A DNA stretch of 64,000 nt from Spirodela intermedia (taxonomy: Eukaryota > Streptophyta > Magnoliopsida > Alismatales > Araceae), in contig LR746269.1 in NCBI GenBank assembly GCA_902729315.2, positions 1,968,501 through 2,032,500 on the forward strand. The letters are read 5' to 3'. Shown here in pieces: positions 10,799 through 21,936 of this stretch. The notes below the pieces were generated by a model. That model did not search any database. It saw only the letters and a program-made list of their open reading frames with translations, and had not been told where the DNA came from. Position numbers and translations under genes: made by a program. Position 1 is the first letter of the stretch. Each line of letters starts with the position of its first letter.

Positions 10799-10990
10799 AT
10801 GAATCTAGTAGTAAGGGTGCATTTTCCTACCATGCTCCTTGGTCTCCTCCACACCCTCTTGTCTCTGCTAGGTTGTTAGGAGTCTGCCACATGGGTCAAA
10901 CAAGTGGCTTACAAGTAGCTGGAGGTGATATTGTCATGGACGGGGTTAGAAGCTGTGGTTAGTGTGTAATAATGTGGTACAATCTAAGTG
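10799..10990 (+). pseudogene. B2, broken copy of subfamily B secreted peptide
   Basis: The ATG at 10799 begins MNLVVRVHF..LLGLLHTLLSLLG, matching the B signal peptide (compare B3 MDLVVRVHS). A nonsense codon follows immediately where intact B5 continues. Homology persists through codons for SATWVKQVAYK (compare AWAEQVSYDK in B5), followed by another stop. The rest has decayed. CG dinucleotides are largely replaced by TG/CA, as expected of old methylated sequence. Confidence 0.65.
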
Positions 10991-11199
10991 GAAATGTACA
11001 AACATACAAGGGAAGATTAGTGGTAGAATGATATGTACAATAATGTGGTATAAAATATTTTAAATTTTTCATATTAATTTTAAATTTGAAATTTTTATAA
11101 TTATTTTTCTAGTAGTTCTCATAGTTGGTATTTAAGTTTGATGTTAGTTATGCATTTTGATGGATATTTGAATGAAAATGTGTATATTGAGCAATGTTA

Positions 11200-11530
11200 G
11201 GTATTTTTGATTGATACCAAGAGGGACAGTTTACAAGTTGAAGAAAACATTCTTCAGGCTTAAACAAATACTAAGAGCGTGGTATGACTTGTCTTGAATC
11301 CTATTTTGATGAAAATAATTTTCGTTGAAGCACAAGTGAATCATCACTTAATGTGAAGACTAAATAAAAGAATATTTTGATATTGTGCATTTATAGATGA
11401 TATTATTTATATTTGATCATGTTTTGAATTGATATTTGAGTTCAAGACTTCCACGGACATGGAAACTGTGGATGATATTATACATTGATGATGGCATTTT
11501 AAGGTTAGATGAATGATTTTATAGAAGTTT
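11200..11530 (+). mobile_element. Copia reverse transcriptase fragment
   Basis: One frame reads VYKLKKTFFRLKQ..RAWYDL near 11228-11295, the classic copia RT segment VYKLKK-LYGLKQAPRAWY. It is followed after frameshifts by FIDDIIYI near 11388-11415, equivalent to the catalytic YVDD box. Ends and LTRs are not visible. It is a dead fragment. Confidence 0.6.
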
Positions 11531-11639
11531 TAGCTGTGGTTTGATATATTAACTCAAAGTACATCAGATATTATCTTTTTAGATAGAAAAGAATTTAATA
11601 TTACGGAATAAGTTACAGAGTTACAGAGAAGGAGAGACC

Positions 11640-11971
11640 CTTGCCTTCTTTCCCAGAGCGAGAGGGAGAGAGAGAGGGGGAGAGGTGGAATGGAGAGGAA
11701 AGGTAGGGAGGGAGGAAGAGGAAGAGGGAGAGAGAGAGAGGGGGGAGAGGTAGAATGGAGAGAGGAAAGGTGCGGGGAGGAGGGAGAGGTAGAGAGAGAG
11801 AGAGAGAGGGGAGAGGTGGAATGGAGAGAGGAAAGGTGAGGGGGGAGGAAGACGTAGAGGGAGAGAGAGAGAAGGGGAGAGGGGGGAGAGGTGGAATGGA
11901 GAGAGGAAAGGTGGGGAGGAGGAATAGGTAGAGGAAGGGAGGGAGAGGGAGAGAGAGGGAGAGGGAAGAGG

Positions 11972-12006
<35 letters not shown>

Positions 12007-12134
12007 GGAGAGAGAGCGAGAGAGATAATGAGAGAGACAGGGGGGAGAGAGAGAGAGGGAGAGGGAAGAGGGAGAGAGAGCGAGAGAGATAATGAGAGAG
12101 AGAGAGGGGGAGAGAGAGAGAGAGGGAGAGGGAA

Positions 12135-12170
<36 letters not shown>

Positions 12171-12455
12171 TAATGAGAGAGAGAGAGGGAGAGAGAGCGA
12201 GAGAGATAATGAGAGAGAGAGAGGGGGAGAGAGAGAGAGAGGGAGAGAGAGCGAGAGAGAAAGCGGGAGAGCGAGAGAGGGAGAGGAGAGAAAGAGAGAG
12301 AGAGAAGGAGAGAGAGAGAGAGAAGAGAGAGAAAGAGAGAAGGAGAGAGAAAGAGAGAGAAAGAGGCAGAGCGAGAGAGAAAGAAAGAGAAGGAGAGAGA
12401 GAGAAGGAGAGCGAGAGATAAAGAGAGAGAAGGAGAGAGGGAGACAGAAAGAGAG

Positions 12456-12486
<31 letters not shown>

Positions 12487-12548
12487 AGGAGAGAGAGAGA
12501 AGGAGAGCGAGATAAAGAGAGAGAAGGAGAGAGGAGACAGAAAGAGAG

Positions 12549-12621
<73 letters not shown>

Positions 12622-12694
12622 CAAGAGATAAAGAGAGAGAAGGAGAGAGGGAGACAGAAAGAGAGACAGATAGAGAGAGAGAGAGAGAGAGAGA

Positions 12695-12779
<85 letters not shown>

Positions 12780-12790
12780 CGGGAGTGGGA
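11640..12790. repeat. 1.15-kb GA/CT low-complexity tract
   Basis: Almost uninterrupted purine tract on the plus strand. It is built of (GA)n with recurrent higher-order units such as GGTGGAATGGAGAGAGGAAAGGT (left part) and GAGATAATGAGAGAGAG or AAAGAGAGACAGATAGAGAG (middle and right). Long reading frames in several registers are artefacts of the composition. The tract separates the left array from the single-copy block. Confidence 0.9.
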
Positions 12791-12799
12791 GGGCAGAAT

Positions 12800-14061
12800 A
12801 GAGGGGGCTGGGGATAGGGAGAAAGGAAACAGGACGGCGGAAAAGGAAGGAGTTGCTTTTCTGCTTTGGCTTTTCTATTTCCTATCTTTTCTCGCATGTG
12901 CATCACTACGCACGCAAGAAACGGACGAACTCTTCTCCGTCTCTCCTTGCCATTTAATGCTCATCGATCTTTGAAGCGAAGACGCAGTGAGTGGTCGTGG
13001 ATGTTTTCTAGCTTTAAGTAATAAAATATTTCCAGTAATAAGCTCAGATATTTCAAGGCTAATATGTGAACATTCTACTTGTCATTACTCCAAAAAATCT
13101 AATGATCAAATCTTTCTTAGTGACCCTCGGCACCCAACGTAAAACAAGTTTTAATCATAATATTGGAATTATTACCTTAATGGGAGAATATTCCTTGATT
13201 CTTCACATGTATTTCTGATATGAATATATTAAAACTAAAGAATACATGCATAAATTTGATAGCAAAGAATTGAGGCATATAACTCGTAAGAAATTATCAA
13301 TAAGAGGAGTCTTATATCTATAATCACAATATTTCCGTTTACACTTTTGCCATGAAATATTTCTTTTACCCTTATTAAAGGACTTGTTGGGTATTCTTTA
13401 TAGAGCTCATTCTCGAAGGTTGGTTCCTGCAAGGTCTTGACAATGTCCAGCCTCAGCCCAACACTGTGTATAACATATCTATATACATGTATATACATGG
13501 GGGGAGAGGGAGGGAGAGAGAGAGATGCCAGTGATCATAGCATAGTCATCTACCCGAAAAACAAGTTGTATCCAGTTGAAGATCGAACTTCATTCATGAA
13601 GAAATTGAGTTGAACCGTGATTAATTCTCTTTCCATTAGTGATTTTGTAGCCAACGTCAAAAATAAATTTGGTCGAGCTTTTGACGTTGTTGGTTCATGT
13701 AACCCTAATTTTGTGGCCCAACAGAAGAGAATATAATCGTATGCTTTTAAGGAGACAACATAATAGCGCAATTAATGACCGATTGGCAATGCGAAGAGAT
13801 TGGGGTTATTATTCACAGGATATTTCACTGAATATACGTTCGAAGACATTTTATTCTCTGTCACAAGATGATGCTACACGTACTCGAAAGTATACATTGT
13901 ATAATGAAGGGGAGAGCAAGAGAGAGAGGGTAGAGTTTCATCTGCACTAGTTGTACAGCATTTCATGGGGAGACCACGGATATATGTCCTATGATGTGAT
14001 TTACGAACCCCAATGCATCTACATGCACCGATTATTTATATGTTTTCTGTAGAGTATGACT
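12800..14061. other. Intergenic, no gene seen
   Basis: AT-rich sequence with a short GA run near 13500-13530. It probably contains the 3' UTR of the minus-strand CIF gene near its right edge. I see no convincing exon, RNA gene or transposon. Confidence 0.4.
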
Positions 14062-15608
14062 TTAATTTGGTATGAGCTTGAAGGGAGGCTTAACGAATGT
14101 AGGGGATGGGTCATAGCGTCCATAATCATTCGTTCTGACCTTGAGAACCCTTTCAATGAGTCTGGCCTCTCCTCCACTGTGGAAGAACATTCTTGGCATT
14201 TCCTATGAACAGTGAGATAACAAAGTCTTAGTAATATTTACCTGAAATTTAAAAATGTAGCTTGAAATAATTAGGAATGCATAGTTCGGCAGTTACTGAA
14301 ATATAAATTTCACTGAAACATAGGGTTGTTAAATCAACAAGTCAGCTTTAAAGTCTTTAATGAGAGCGGACTGCAAAGCCACGACTTTATTTAGCCACGG
14401 ACTACATAGATAGGTCTTTTGGACGTTTTACATGTAGATCTCTTATATATTACCAATGGTAAGGTATTTGGGATGCCCAATTCAGCCGATCTACAATGAT
14501 TGGAATGAGCTCATGGTCACGATTAGAACTGCTATTTTTATCAATCGATACGTGATTTCCGTGACATGACTGCTCAGACGTAATCTGGTTTTTGGGTTTA
14601 CATTGACAGCAAATGAAGTGGGCAGAAAGTAATAGTCATTGGCAGTAATATATGTTCGTGTATTTTGGATCAATCCAATTCAAAGTTTGGACTACAAAGT
14701 GAATACGTCCAAGTTTGCTTGCTTGCCAACAAAAAGAATAGGATCATATCGAAAATTGGAGGAGATAAGTAAGGCAAACTCCGGCGAATAAAACTTCAAT
14801 GGCCCTACTTTACATACCTTGGTGGATACTATAATTCTCTTCGCTGGCTGACTGATAAACTTCCGTGGCATTCCTGCAAGGAGGTTTTTATTAAGAAAGT
14901 AGGCCTGAGAAAGTTATTTTCGCTGATTAATGTTCACAGAGAAGAGAAGAAACATGAATATTAAATGCTAGAGGAAAGACTTGGCGATGCTGCCTTACCA
15001 TGATACAAGAAATATCTGAAAGAAATGTAACAGTTGACACATATCCATAAATAGAATTCCAGATAAAGCTCACATTCCATTCTTATCTCCGGTTGTATTT
15101 TTCTCCTCTCCCTCTCTCTCTCACTCACACATTCTCTCTCCTTTTCTCCCTCCCACTCTGGATTTATAACTTCTCATATATATGATTAATATTGCATATC
15201 TATCATTTTTCTTTGTGTTTTCAGGTCTGACGGCTCTATTTTTGGTCTCTCCCTCTCTCTCTCTGTGCATTGATATTTATCAATGACCAATGAATGCCAT
15301 ATTTTCATTCATGACGAGAAGGAATGAATAATTACGTAAAATATCAAATAAAAAAAAATCTTGCTCAAAGAAGACACAAGCAATTCCTTGTTTCTCATTG
15401 GTAAGTTTGCTCCGTCTTCCCAAGCGAAGAACCAAGCAAAAAAAAATTAAATCATACTGCAGCCATCCGCGCGAGTGAATCCAAGATTACCTCTGACAAA
15501 GGAGACAAAGTTTGGGTTTTACAGACCTGCGAAAGACGCAGAAATCGACGACGCATAGACGATGACGATGAACAGAAAAGCAGCCTTCCTGGGAACCAGA
15601 GAATCCAT
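14062..15608 (-). CDS. CIF: CASPARIAN STRIP INTEGRITY FACTOR (CIF)-type peptide precursor, three exons
   Basis: Three minus-strand exons join in frame: 15608-15527 (82 bp), 14873-14818 (56 bp) and 14202-14062 (141 bp with stop). They encode 92 residues. All junctions obey GT-AG (donors GTCTGT and GTATGT; acceptors TTGCAG and TTCATAG) and the phases match. Exon 1 encodes a signal peptide (MDSLVPRKAAFLFIVIVYAS...). The last exon ends with a 21-residue peptide beginning DYGRYDPSPTFV and closing with PPFKLIPN. This is the hallmark of CIF1/CIF2, whose mature tyrosine-sulfated peptides start DYG and end PPFKLIPN. In Arabidopsis, CIFs made in the stele bind the receptor kinase SGN3/GSO1 and complete the Casparian strip; sulfation of the DY tyrosine by TPST is expected. 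The family and length fit well. An extra small exon in the second intron cannot be excluded. Confidence 0.85.
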
Positions 15609-15751
15609 TCTCTTCCGGTCTTCTCTCCGAGAACAAGGAGTAGAAGATCGCTTTGCTTCTCTTCAGAGCTGAACGTAGTAACAAAGTGAAGTAGCCCGGG
15701 AATTCCAGCTATCAAAGCTATGATAGATGGAAGTCTCACCTGGCCTCTCAG

Positions 15752-15758
15752 TTTTATA
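15752..15758 (-). promoter_or_regulatory. Probable TATA box of the CIF gene
   Basis: On the minus strand the sequence reads GGATATAAAACTGAG, about 145 bp upstream of the CIF ATG. A start of transcription near 15720 would give a leader of about 110 nt. This is inferred from sequence and position only. Confidence 0.45.
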
Positions 15759-15799
15759 TCCTACGGCAAGGTTTTATGGTTTTAAAATTCCCAATGGAA

Positions 15800-18232
15800 A
15801 GGGAATGGTGGCCACTTTCTCCATGGCAGTGAGTGCGAGTGACGTAAACCAGCCCAACGCATTGACGCGGGTTAACTAAGCTTTCTCGAAGAATTCCACG
15901 CATCTCATCCTCAACCTATAGATTCTTTGTTTGATCAGTAGAACACCAGCAAAGGCCAAGAAGAAGCACGCAGAATCAGATCAACCGTTGGCCTCATTCA
16001 TTGTATTTGTAAGGTTTAAACAATCACGTAGACAACCTGTTTAGACGATCGTCATGGAGAGAAACTGACACGGAGAGGGATACACAAATAGAGAGAGCAA
16101 GACGGGGAGGAAGCGGTAATGGCTAAGACCATGGGGCCTTGATCAAGTGGCTATCCAGATTTTTCATTCCAAAGCTAAATTTTACGTAAATAATGTTTCA
16201 ATTCCCAACTTGCACGAAAGTTTGGTCGATTCGAAGATCCGAATTATACATGGGTAGGATCAAAACCAACATTTAATCAGACGCATGGAGGGAGAATAAG
16301 TATAAGATGACTGTGCTCATTAGTAGGGTGAACTTTACCTCTGGCACTGCCACATATTTTAAGAACAAAGATAAAGGATGGTGGAAGATGCAAGAAAGAG
16401 CTCTGTGGTTGGCCAGTGCCTTCGACGATCCTTGACGACGAGGACAAGAAACCAAACCAATTTGAAATGGACAAGAATGGTGGAGAATAAAGAGAGATCC
16501 AGTCTTTTGCTTAAATAATACCACAACCCTTCTCTCAGCTTTCCTTCGTGATCAACTCGGAACAAGAAACTTTAGGGTTTCTATAGACCAAGTGGTCTAG
16601 CCCCTTCTGCCGGAGAAGGGTTTTTTGTTCACATCGGGAGCAAGATCGTATAAGCATTTGAGCCGGAGAACTAGTTGGGAGAGGAATTGATTTACGACCT
16701 CCGATGCAGGGAACTGTTGTGACATGGCGTGGAAGGCTCAAGGATCCGGCCATGGTCGACCACGGGAGCTGGTGCAAGTGGCCTTCGACGAGGATAGGCA
16801 CTGTACCAGAGCTGCAGCAAATGCCCTACTACTAGATGGCCACTCGAGCCCATGCACAGGGACGAACATGGCGCAGAGAGGAGATTTCTCTCTTGGCATG
16901 ATCAATCGTAGGACAGATACTGGATATGTCGGGTGTCCCATCTCTTTCCAAATCGAAATTTTCTTCTGCGTTCAGCTCTCTTTTTGAAGAGGGAATACTG
17001 TTGCCAACTTCGAAAGTAAGGTTATGCGGTCAAAACATATGGGACAATCTGCTTTTAGTGAATCGATATTATATTGAACGGCTGAATCTTAGACAGTACT
17101 GCAGATTCAACCTCATTTATATCGTTTATATAACTTTGTATACAGAATCTGCCTATTTGTATGCCATAATACCTCTTTTAATAATCTCGTGTTAATTGAG
17201 ATCCCCTCATCAATATTCCGTTTCTTAAACGAGTAGAAAACTTTGTTCTCACCAATCACAGAAAGAGCCCTGAAAACCTAAAGGAAGAATCTAGAGCCAT
17301 TATAATATGAAGTATGATGAGGTATGCATTCCCAGTTCATGTTCTTGGATTATGTTGTCAATTGCTTTGAATGTCATTTCTCTAAGTGCATATTTCTCTC
17401 TGAGTGTCATGCAAGAATTCATTCCTTCTTAGTGAGATTTTTATTGATTTTTTTAATCACAAATCTTTGGAGATAAATTGTGATAAATTCTAAATCTTAC
17501 AACTGCATAGAATAAGTTATTATTTGGTACAATGATCGGTAAGGAATTATTCCGTAGGAGAAGAATAAATTTTATTTTTCTAAAACCAAAGAATGTAACC
17601 AAATCAATGAGAAGTAGGTCAGCACAATTGAATTCAAGGAATATAATCAATAAATCTAACTTACATAGTAGATTCACAGTTTAATAGAATCATGTATTCA
17701 TGTTACCTCATACGTCCTTGCTTCAAGAGAACTAAGCCCTCCTTCTTAGTAGTTCTTGTGATTTCATATGGCATATAGAACCTAATGTCTCAATTATAGT
17801 AGGATTGAAATTCAAGGATTTTTAAATGAATTTCAAACAGAAATCTGACTTATAGTGTAAGATTAAGAAGCTCTATTTATGATTTTGTCTGCAAGTCAAG
17901 GACACCAAGTTGTTAAATACCCTTTTGCAACAAGTAGTTGATTATTAGTTGTCTACAAACATTTCCAATGTTTTAAAATCATTAATATAATTTTATTTTA
18001 AATATATTTCGTTAAAAAGTAAATAAGACTCTAGCATTTTTTCTCATTGTCAATCAACTTTAAGTCAAATAATCTAATAATTCGATATTTTATCTAAATT
18101 GATGATTTTTCGTTTAGTATGCACACAGTATTTCAATAATTTACAGGAGAATGTGGTCACTGATTTTCCTTTGGTACTCATTGAATGGTCTGATAATTTA
18201 ATTATTTCTCACAGTTCAATCCTTTGTAGAAT
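15800..18232. other. Intergenic, no gene recognised
   Basis: Upstream region of the CIF gene and beyond. A more GC-balanced part (about 16270-16990) is open on both strands for 65-90 codons, but I recognise no motif and frames on opposite strands compete. The remainder is AT-rich. No RNA gene or transposon ends were found. Confidence 0.35.
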
Positions 18233-18367
18233 ATGGAAGACGTTGTGGGTGAGCGTGGCTCTTCCATGCTCCACAACTATCCAACCATCGTAATGAAGAA
18301 GCCCATTCCGCTGATGGGTGATGTAGACCAAGCTCTTGAAGTCGACGTAGGAAAGATTAAACGGTGA
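18233..18367 (+). CDS. Possible 44-codon small ORF of unknown function
   Basis: The ATG at 18233 opens a frame of 44 residues (MEDVVGERGSSML...) ending in GKIKR and TGA. Its codon usage is more balanced than the AT-rich flanks and it is hydrophilic with no signal peptide. A GTAGGA donor-like sequence inside it (near 18347) means it could also be an exon of a longer gene. No family is recognised. Treat it as tentative. Confidence 0.2.
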   Translation: MEDVVGERGSSMLHNYPTIVMKKPIPLMGDVDQALEVDVGKIKR

Positions 18368-18877
18368 AAACATACCCCTGGATCTGAGTGGTTCTGGAAA
18401 ACCCAGAAGAAAAGACTACAAGGGAGATGTTTCAGTGATTGCTTTAAACTCTAACCCTGCCAGCCTTCTCCCTTGTGTAACGTCGGCTGAGAAAGAGAGA
18501 GAGAGAGATAGAGAGGGGACGGGCTAGAGATGGAGGTGATACGTAACGTGGACCCTGCTTCGGCCGCTCGCCTAGGACAGCTCATTAATCAGGTTGATAA
18601 CTGATAGTTCTCAACATTTCATGAAATGAATGCTAAACTGTCAGAAATACGACGGTCCAATAAGCCCACGGGGAACAAATTGATCCAGCTGGGCCTGATT
18701 GGAGTCGTCGAAGACTAACTGCCGAATAAAGATTGATGATTCTGATGTGAAGCTGGCGCTGACCAAGGTGAGACGCGAATTAAAAACCCATATAAATGCT
18801 CATTCATTTGTCCCAACATCATCCACAACTGCCGCAGTGAATTCTCGGATTCAATGCCTACATGATTGAAACTGAGC

Positions 18878-18922
<45 letters not shown>

Positions 18923-19436
18923 TCGATCCCATCTGACATGAAAAGTCAAACTTCCCAAACGCAAAATGTCTAAAGGTCTTTCCGAGAGGGTGCGGCAGGA
19001 TGGGTACGTAAGTCTGGTCAAACTAACAATGTCTTTCTCCTCTGACTCCCTCATCTTTCTCTTTCTTTCTTCATTATTATTATTTTTTTATGTTAAAATG
19101 ATAAAAAAATAAATTCTAAAGGGCTTATCAACAAAACATTGCGTAATCAGTTCCGAAGTTTCGATCATGAATAACGAGGACTATATCTAAAATCATCCAG
19201 GATCACATCAACGATATGAATGAAAACTAGTTATCTTCTCTTTCTTGTCCTACAAAGTTAAAAGCTCAACATAAATAGTTTCTGCATGACGTCCTTTCAG
19301 CCACTCAAAAGATGCCTTAATTTAAATTAAACCTTTACATTTCCGAAATTACCCTCCCTGATAATTTCCATTCAGTCCACGCAATTATTTTTATTTAATT
19401 TTCGACCAACTGAGCTGGGATATCCGCTTTCAAGAA
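18368..19436. other. Intergenic with a GA microsatellite; bZIP downstream region
   Basis: This contains short GA runs (about 18497-18515 and 18876-18921) and AT-rich sequence that is the probable 3' flank of the minus-strand bZIP gene. Nothing else is recognised. Confidence 0.4.
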
Positions 19437-19913
19437 TCAGTAATGGAATACGTCGGTGGCCGCCACGACGGCCTGTCTGCCAAAGGAGGAGAAGCCCCAC
19501 TGGTTCATGAACCTGCCGCCGTCGACAGCAGCCGCAGGCCCCTCACAGAGAAACCTGCTGCCGTCCCCCACGGCTGGCTGGAGTATCTCCTCAAGAGACT
19601 GCAACCGGCGGCTCAACTCCACAAGCCGTGCCCTCAGCACGGCGTTCTCCGACTGTACCGCGAGGCGGCGCCGCCCGACCACCTTGAGGTTAGCGAGGAT
19701 CTGTAGGTTCTCCTCACCGAGACGCAACGCCTGCGCCGCCAGGTCGCCGAGTTGCTTCCGCTTGCGCATTCGGGACCGCCTCGCCGACTCCCTGTTGGAC
19801 AACATTCGCTTCCGCTTCCTTTGCTCTGCCGCCGGTGGGAGAGCCCCTTCAGACACTGAGTTGGCGTGCTGGGTGGAGGCCGAGGAGGTACCACTCCCCA
19901 AGGGAGAAGCCAT
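19437..19913 (-). CDS. Group S1 bZIP transcription factor (bZIP11/44/53-like)
   Basis: A single-exon gene of 158 residues, the intronless layout usual for group S bZIPs. Residues 32-55 form the basic region (RKRKRMLSNRESARRSRMRK) with the invariant N-x7-R spacing (N40, R48). A long leucine zipper follows to about residue 111. The N-terminus is Ser/Gly rich and the C-terminus ends in TDVFHY. S1 bZIPs bind ACGT-type sites, usually as heterodimers with group C bZIPs, and control amino-acid and sugar metabolism under low energy. The assignment to S1 is settled by the sucrose-control peptide in the leader at 19992-20117. Which S1 paralogue it is cannot be told here. Confidence 0.9.
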   Translation of the reverse strand: MASPLGSGTSSASTQHANSVSEGALPPAAEQRKRKRMLSNRESARRSRMRKRKQLGDLAAQALRLGEENLQILANLKVVGRRRLAVQSENAVLRARLVELSRRLQSLEEILQPAVGDGSRFLCEGPAAAVDGGRFMNQWGFSSFGRQAVVAATDVFHY

Positions 19914-19991
19914 GGATTTTAATTTATCGAGAAAAGGAAAGGAGAGTTGACTGTTATTAAGCGAGGAGGTTCTCGGAGACGAAGGGATTGA

Positions 19992-20117
19992 TCATGAGAA
20001 GACGTAGAACCAGTAGAGGAAGACGACGGAGAACGACTGAACGAGGTGGGTCCTGCGCCGGAGAGTGGAGTTTATCGTTAACCCAGACAGGAGGACCTCA
20101 CTGACCGATGGAGACAT
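19992..20117 (-). CDS. Sucrose-control upstream peptide (SC-uORF) of the bZIP gene
   Basis: A 41-residue frame lies wholly in the bZIP leader, ending 78 bp upstream of the main ATG. It starts MSPSVSEVLLSG and ends with the conserved block FSVVFLYWFYVFS. Its length and sequence match the SC-peptide of Arabidopsis bZIP11-type genes. In that system the nascent peptide stalls the ribosome when sucrose is high and represses translation of the bZIP (sucrose-induced repression of translation). The C-terminal residues needed for stalling appear complete, so the control is probably active here. Confidence 0.92.
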   Translation of the reverse strand: MSPSVSEVLLSGLTINSTLRRRTHLVQSFSVVFLYWFYVFS

Positions 20118-20130
20118 CGGGTGTAGTCAT
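20098..20130 (-). CDS. Short first uORF overlapping the sucrose-control uORF
   Basis: The ATG at 20130 opens a 10-codon frame (MTTPDVSIGQ) that ends in TGA at 20098-20100. It overlaps the start of the SC-uORF in another frame. Multiple overlapping uORFs are typical of S1 bZIP leaders. It would make SC-uORF translation depend on leaky scanning. Confidence 0.5.
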   Translation of the reverse strand: MTTPDVSIGQ

Positions 20131-20243
20131 CAACGGGGTTGATACGGAGGGTATCCGACGGAGAACCAGAAGAAGTGATGCAAAGCACAGGAACGGAAGG
20201 AGAGAGGAGAAGAAGAGGAGTCAGTGGGGGTGAGGAGGGTGCA

Positions 20244-20250
20244 ATTTATA
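20244..20250 (-). promoter_or_regulatory. Probable TATA box of the bZIP gene
   Basis: The minus strand reads CTATCTATAAATTGC, about 330 bp upstream of the main ATG and 127 bp upstream of the SC-uORF start. It predicts transcription starting near 20215, which would include both uORFs. CT/GA-rich sequence surrounds it. Confidence 0.5.
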
Positions 20251-20559
20251 GATAGGGTAGAGCGAGAGAGAGACAGAGAGAGAGATGGGCAGGGGGAATG
20301 CGTGGCGGAGAAAATGGCTCGGGAGATGCTGAGTGACGGCTGACGGCGGCGGTAAGTGGTGGTGGAGAGATGTGCGGGTCGCCACAATAGTACACTTTCC
20401 AGCTGGCGGGCAGAGGCGCCTTCTCTGCGTTCCGATGAAGTCTGCAGGACCTTTCTTTGATTACGACTTTTTCGTGTAAATTTATTTTGCCGGCCTTCGA
20501 CCGAGGCAGGCAAATGGGCTGGGCTGGATCGGGCCATCCCAAGTCCAGTTCAAGATCTC

Positions 20560-20576
20560 GATGCCCCACTAGAAGA

Positions 20577-20608
<32 letters not shown>

Positions 20609-21877
20609 TGTGACGAATCAGGTTCCGAGCTTTCCGCCAAGAAAATCTCAAAGCCAACACGAAGGCGGAAAGTGGGCCAGACTCTCTCTCTCCACCTCTC
20701 TGTCCTTTTCTCTATCTCCTTATCCGCCTATTTTATCATATATACCAATAAATAGATATAAAAAATAAGTTGGCTGAAGCAGAGAGTCCGGCTTGGCCTG
20801 GTCTTTTTCTGATTGACCTCGATGTCAGCCTTAAGAGGGAAATACGTTCTGTTCAGCCCTACTCTCTCTCTCTCACAAACCGGAGTTTTTCCTCTGTCCG
20901 ACCTGAAAGTCATACTGCTATTATTACCATCCAACAGCCCCCCCCGCTCCTCTTTCTCTCTCTCTAAAGCGCACGTGTGGGAAGTTTGGTGAAGGACTAC
21001 ACGCGTGTGAAGCATTGTAGGACCAAGGTCCTAGTTAGCGGAAAGTACTCGACTTGGCGTAGGCACGGATGGTGCTGGGGACCAGCCGGATTCCAGCCGC
21101 CGTCATAATTAGGCGTGGTCTTGATGTTTGAAGATAATATTCCGTTTCCCTGAAAATTATTGAAGATGGATTAGGTCAAACCTGACGGGTCCACTCATTG
21201 GCACCCTTAACTGTGATTCCGAAAGCCACGATTTTTCTGGTCAACGGTTGGATCTGATATTATGGGTCTCATTCCGAGTTTTGGTCGTCTAGAGATCTCC
21301 CGAAAGCGACTCCATGCGGACCCACATATGCCTTCCCTCACCCGGCGCCTCCCCTTGAGTGGCCCGTGCACTTCCTCGTCGCACCTCCTTTAATGGTGGG
21401 CTCCGCCGCCCGCGGCGATGGTGGCGTGAGCGCCACCAACTTTCACCGTCAGCCGCGTGCCGCTCCGCCACTTTTATCCCCTCACGCCGGGCACTGTGCC
21501 CCAGCCGCCGGCCGCCGGCTGACACGCGGTGCCCGCCTCTTTCCGCCCCAAGAGGGCACAGACTGAAACTTTTGCCACAACATGATGAAGTTAGAGAGAG
21601 AAAACAACCTCTCTCTACCAATCATAGTGAGAGGAAATATGATTCCATGAATTTGATCCATCCCTCGATCGTTCTACAGAGCGCAGCGCAAGAGCACAGA
21701 AACCTTGGCATTCATAATGAAACCAAACGGGCAACCAAAATTGTTCAAAGAAAAGGGTACAACGCTCATACATATCGCATATATACAGCTGAGATCGGGC
21801 CAAGGAGGGAGGGAGGGGGGGGGGCGGATCTCAATCACACGAAGCAACTAGACGGACTTGAAAGAACTAGACGATCC
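20560..21877. other. Intergenic between the bZIP promoter and the MAPK 3' end
   Basis: Contains a GA run (about 20577-20608), a GC-rich stretch (21340-21560) and, nearest the kinase, the likely MAPK 3' UTR. Long frames across 21359-21877 on either strand have no recognisable motif. No gene is called. Confidence 0.4.
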
Positions 21878-21905
21878 TTACGAGGCCACCACCGGGGCAG
21901 CAACA

Positions 21906-21936
<31 letters not shown>

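Noticed and set aside
11554-12906. Reading frames of 450 (minus) and 257 (plus) codons across the GA tract
   Set aside because: They are Ser/Leu or Arg/Glu dipeptide runs that any long GA/CT repeat without stops produces. Several registers are open at once.
16270-16990. Overlapping frames on both strands upstream of the CIF gene
   Set aside because: Similar lengths on opposite strands, no start context, splice logic or motif to prefer any.
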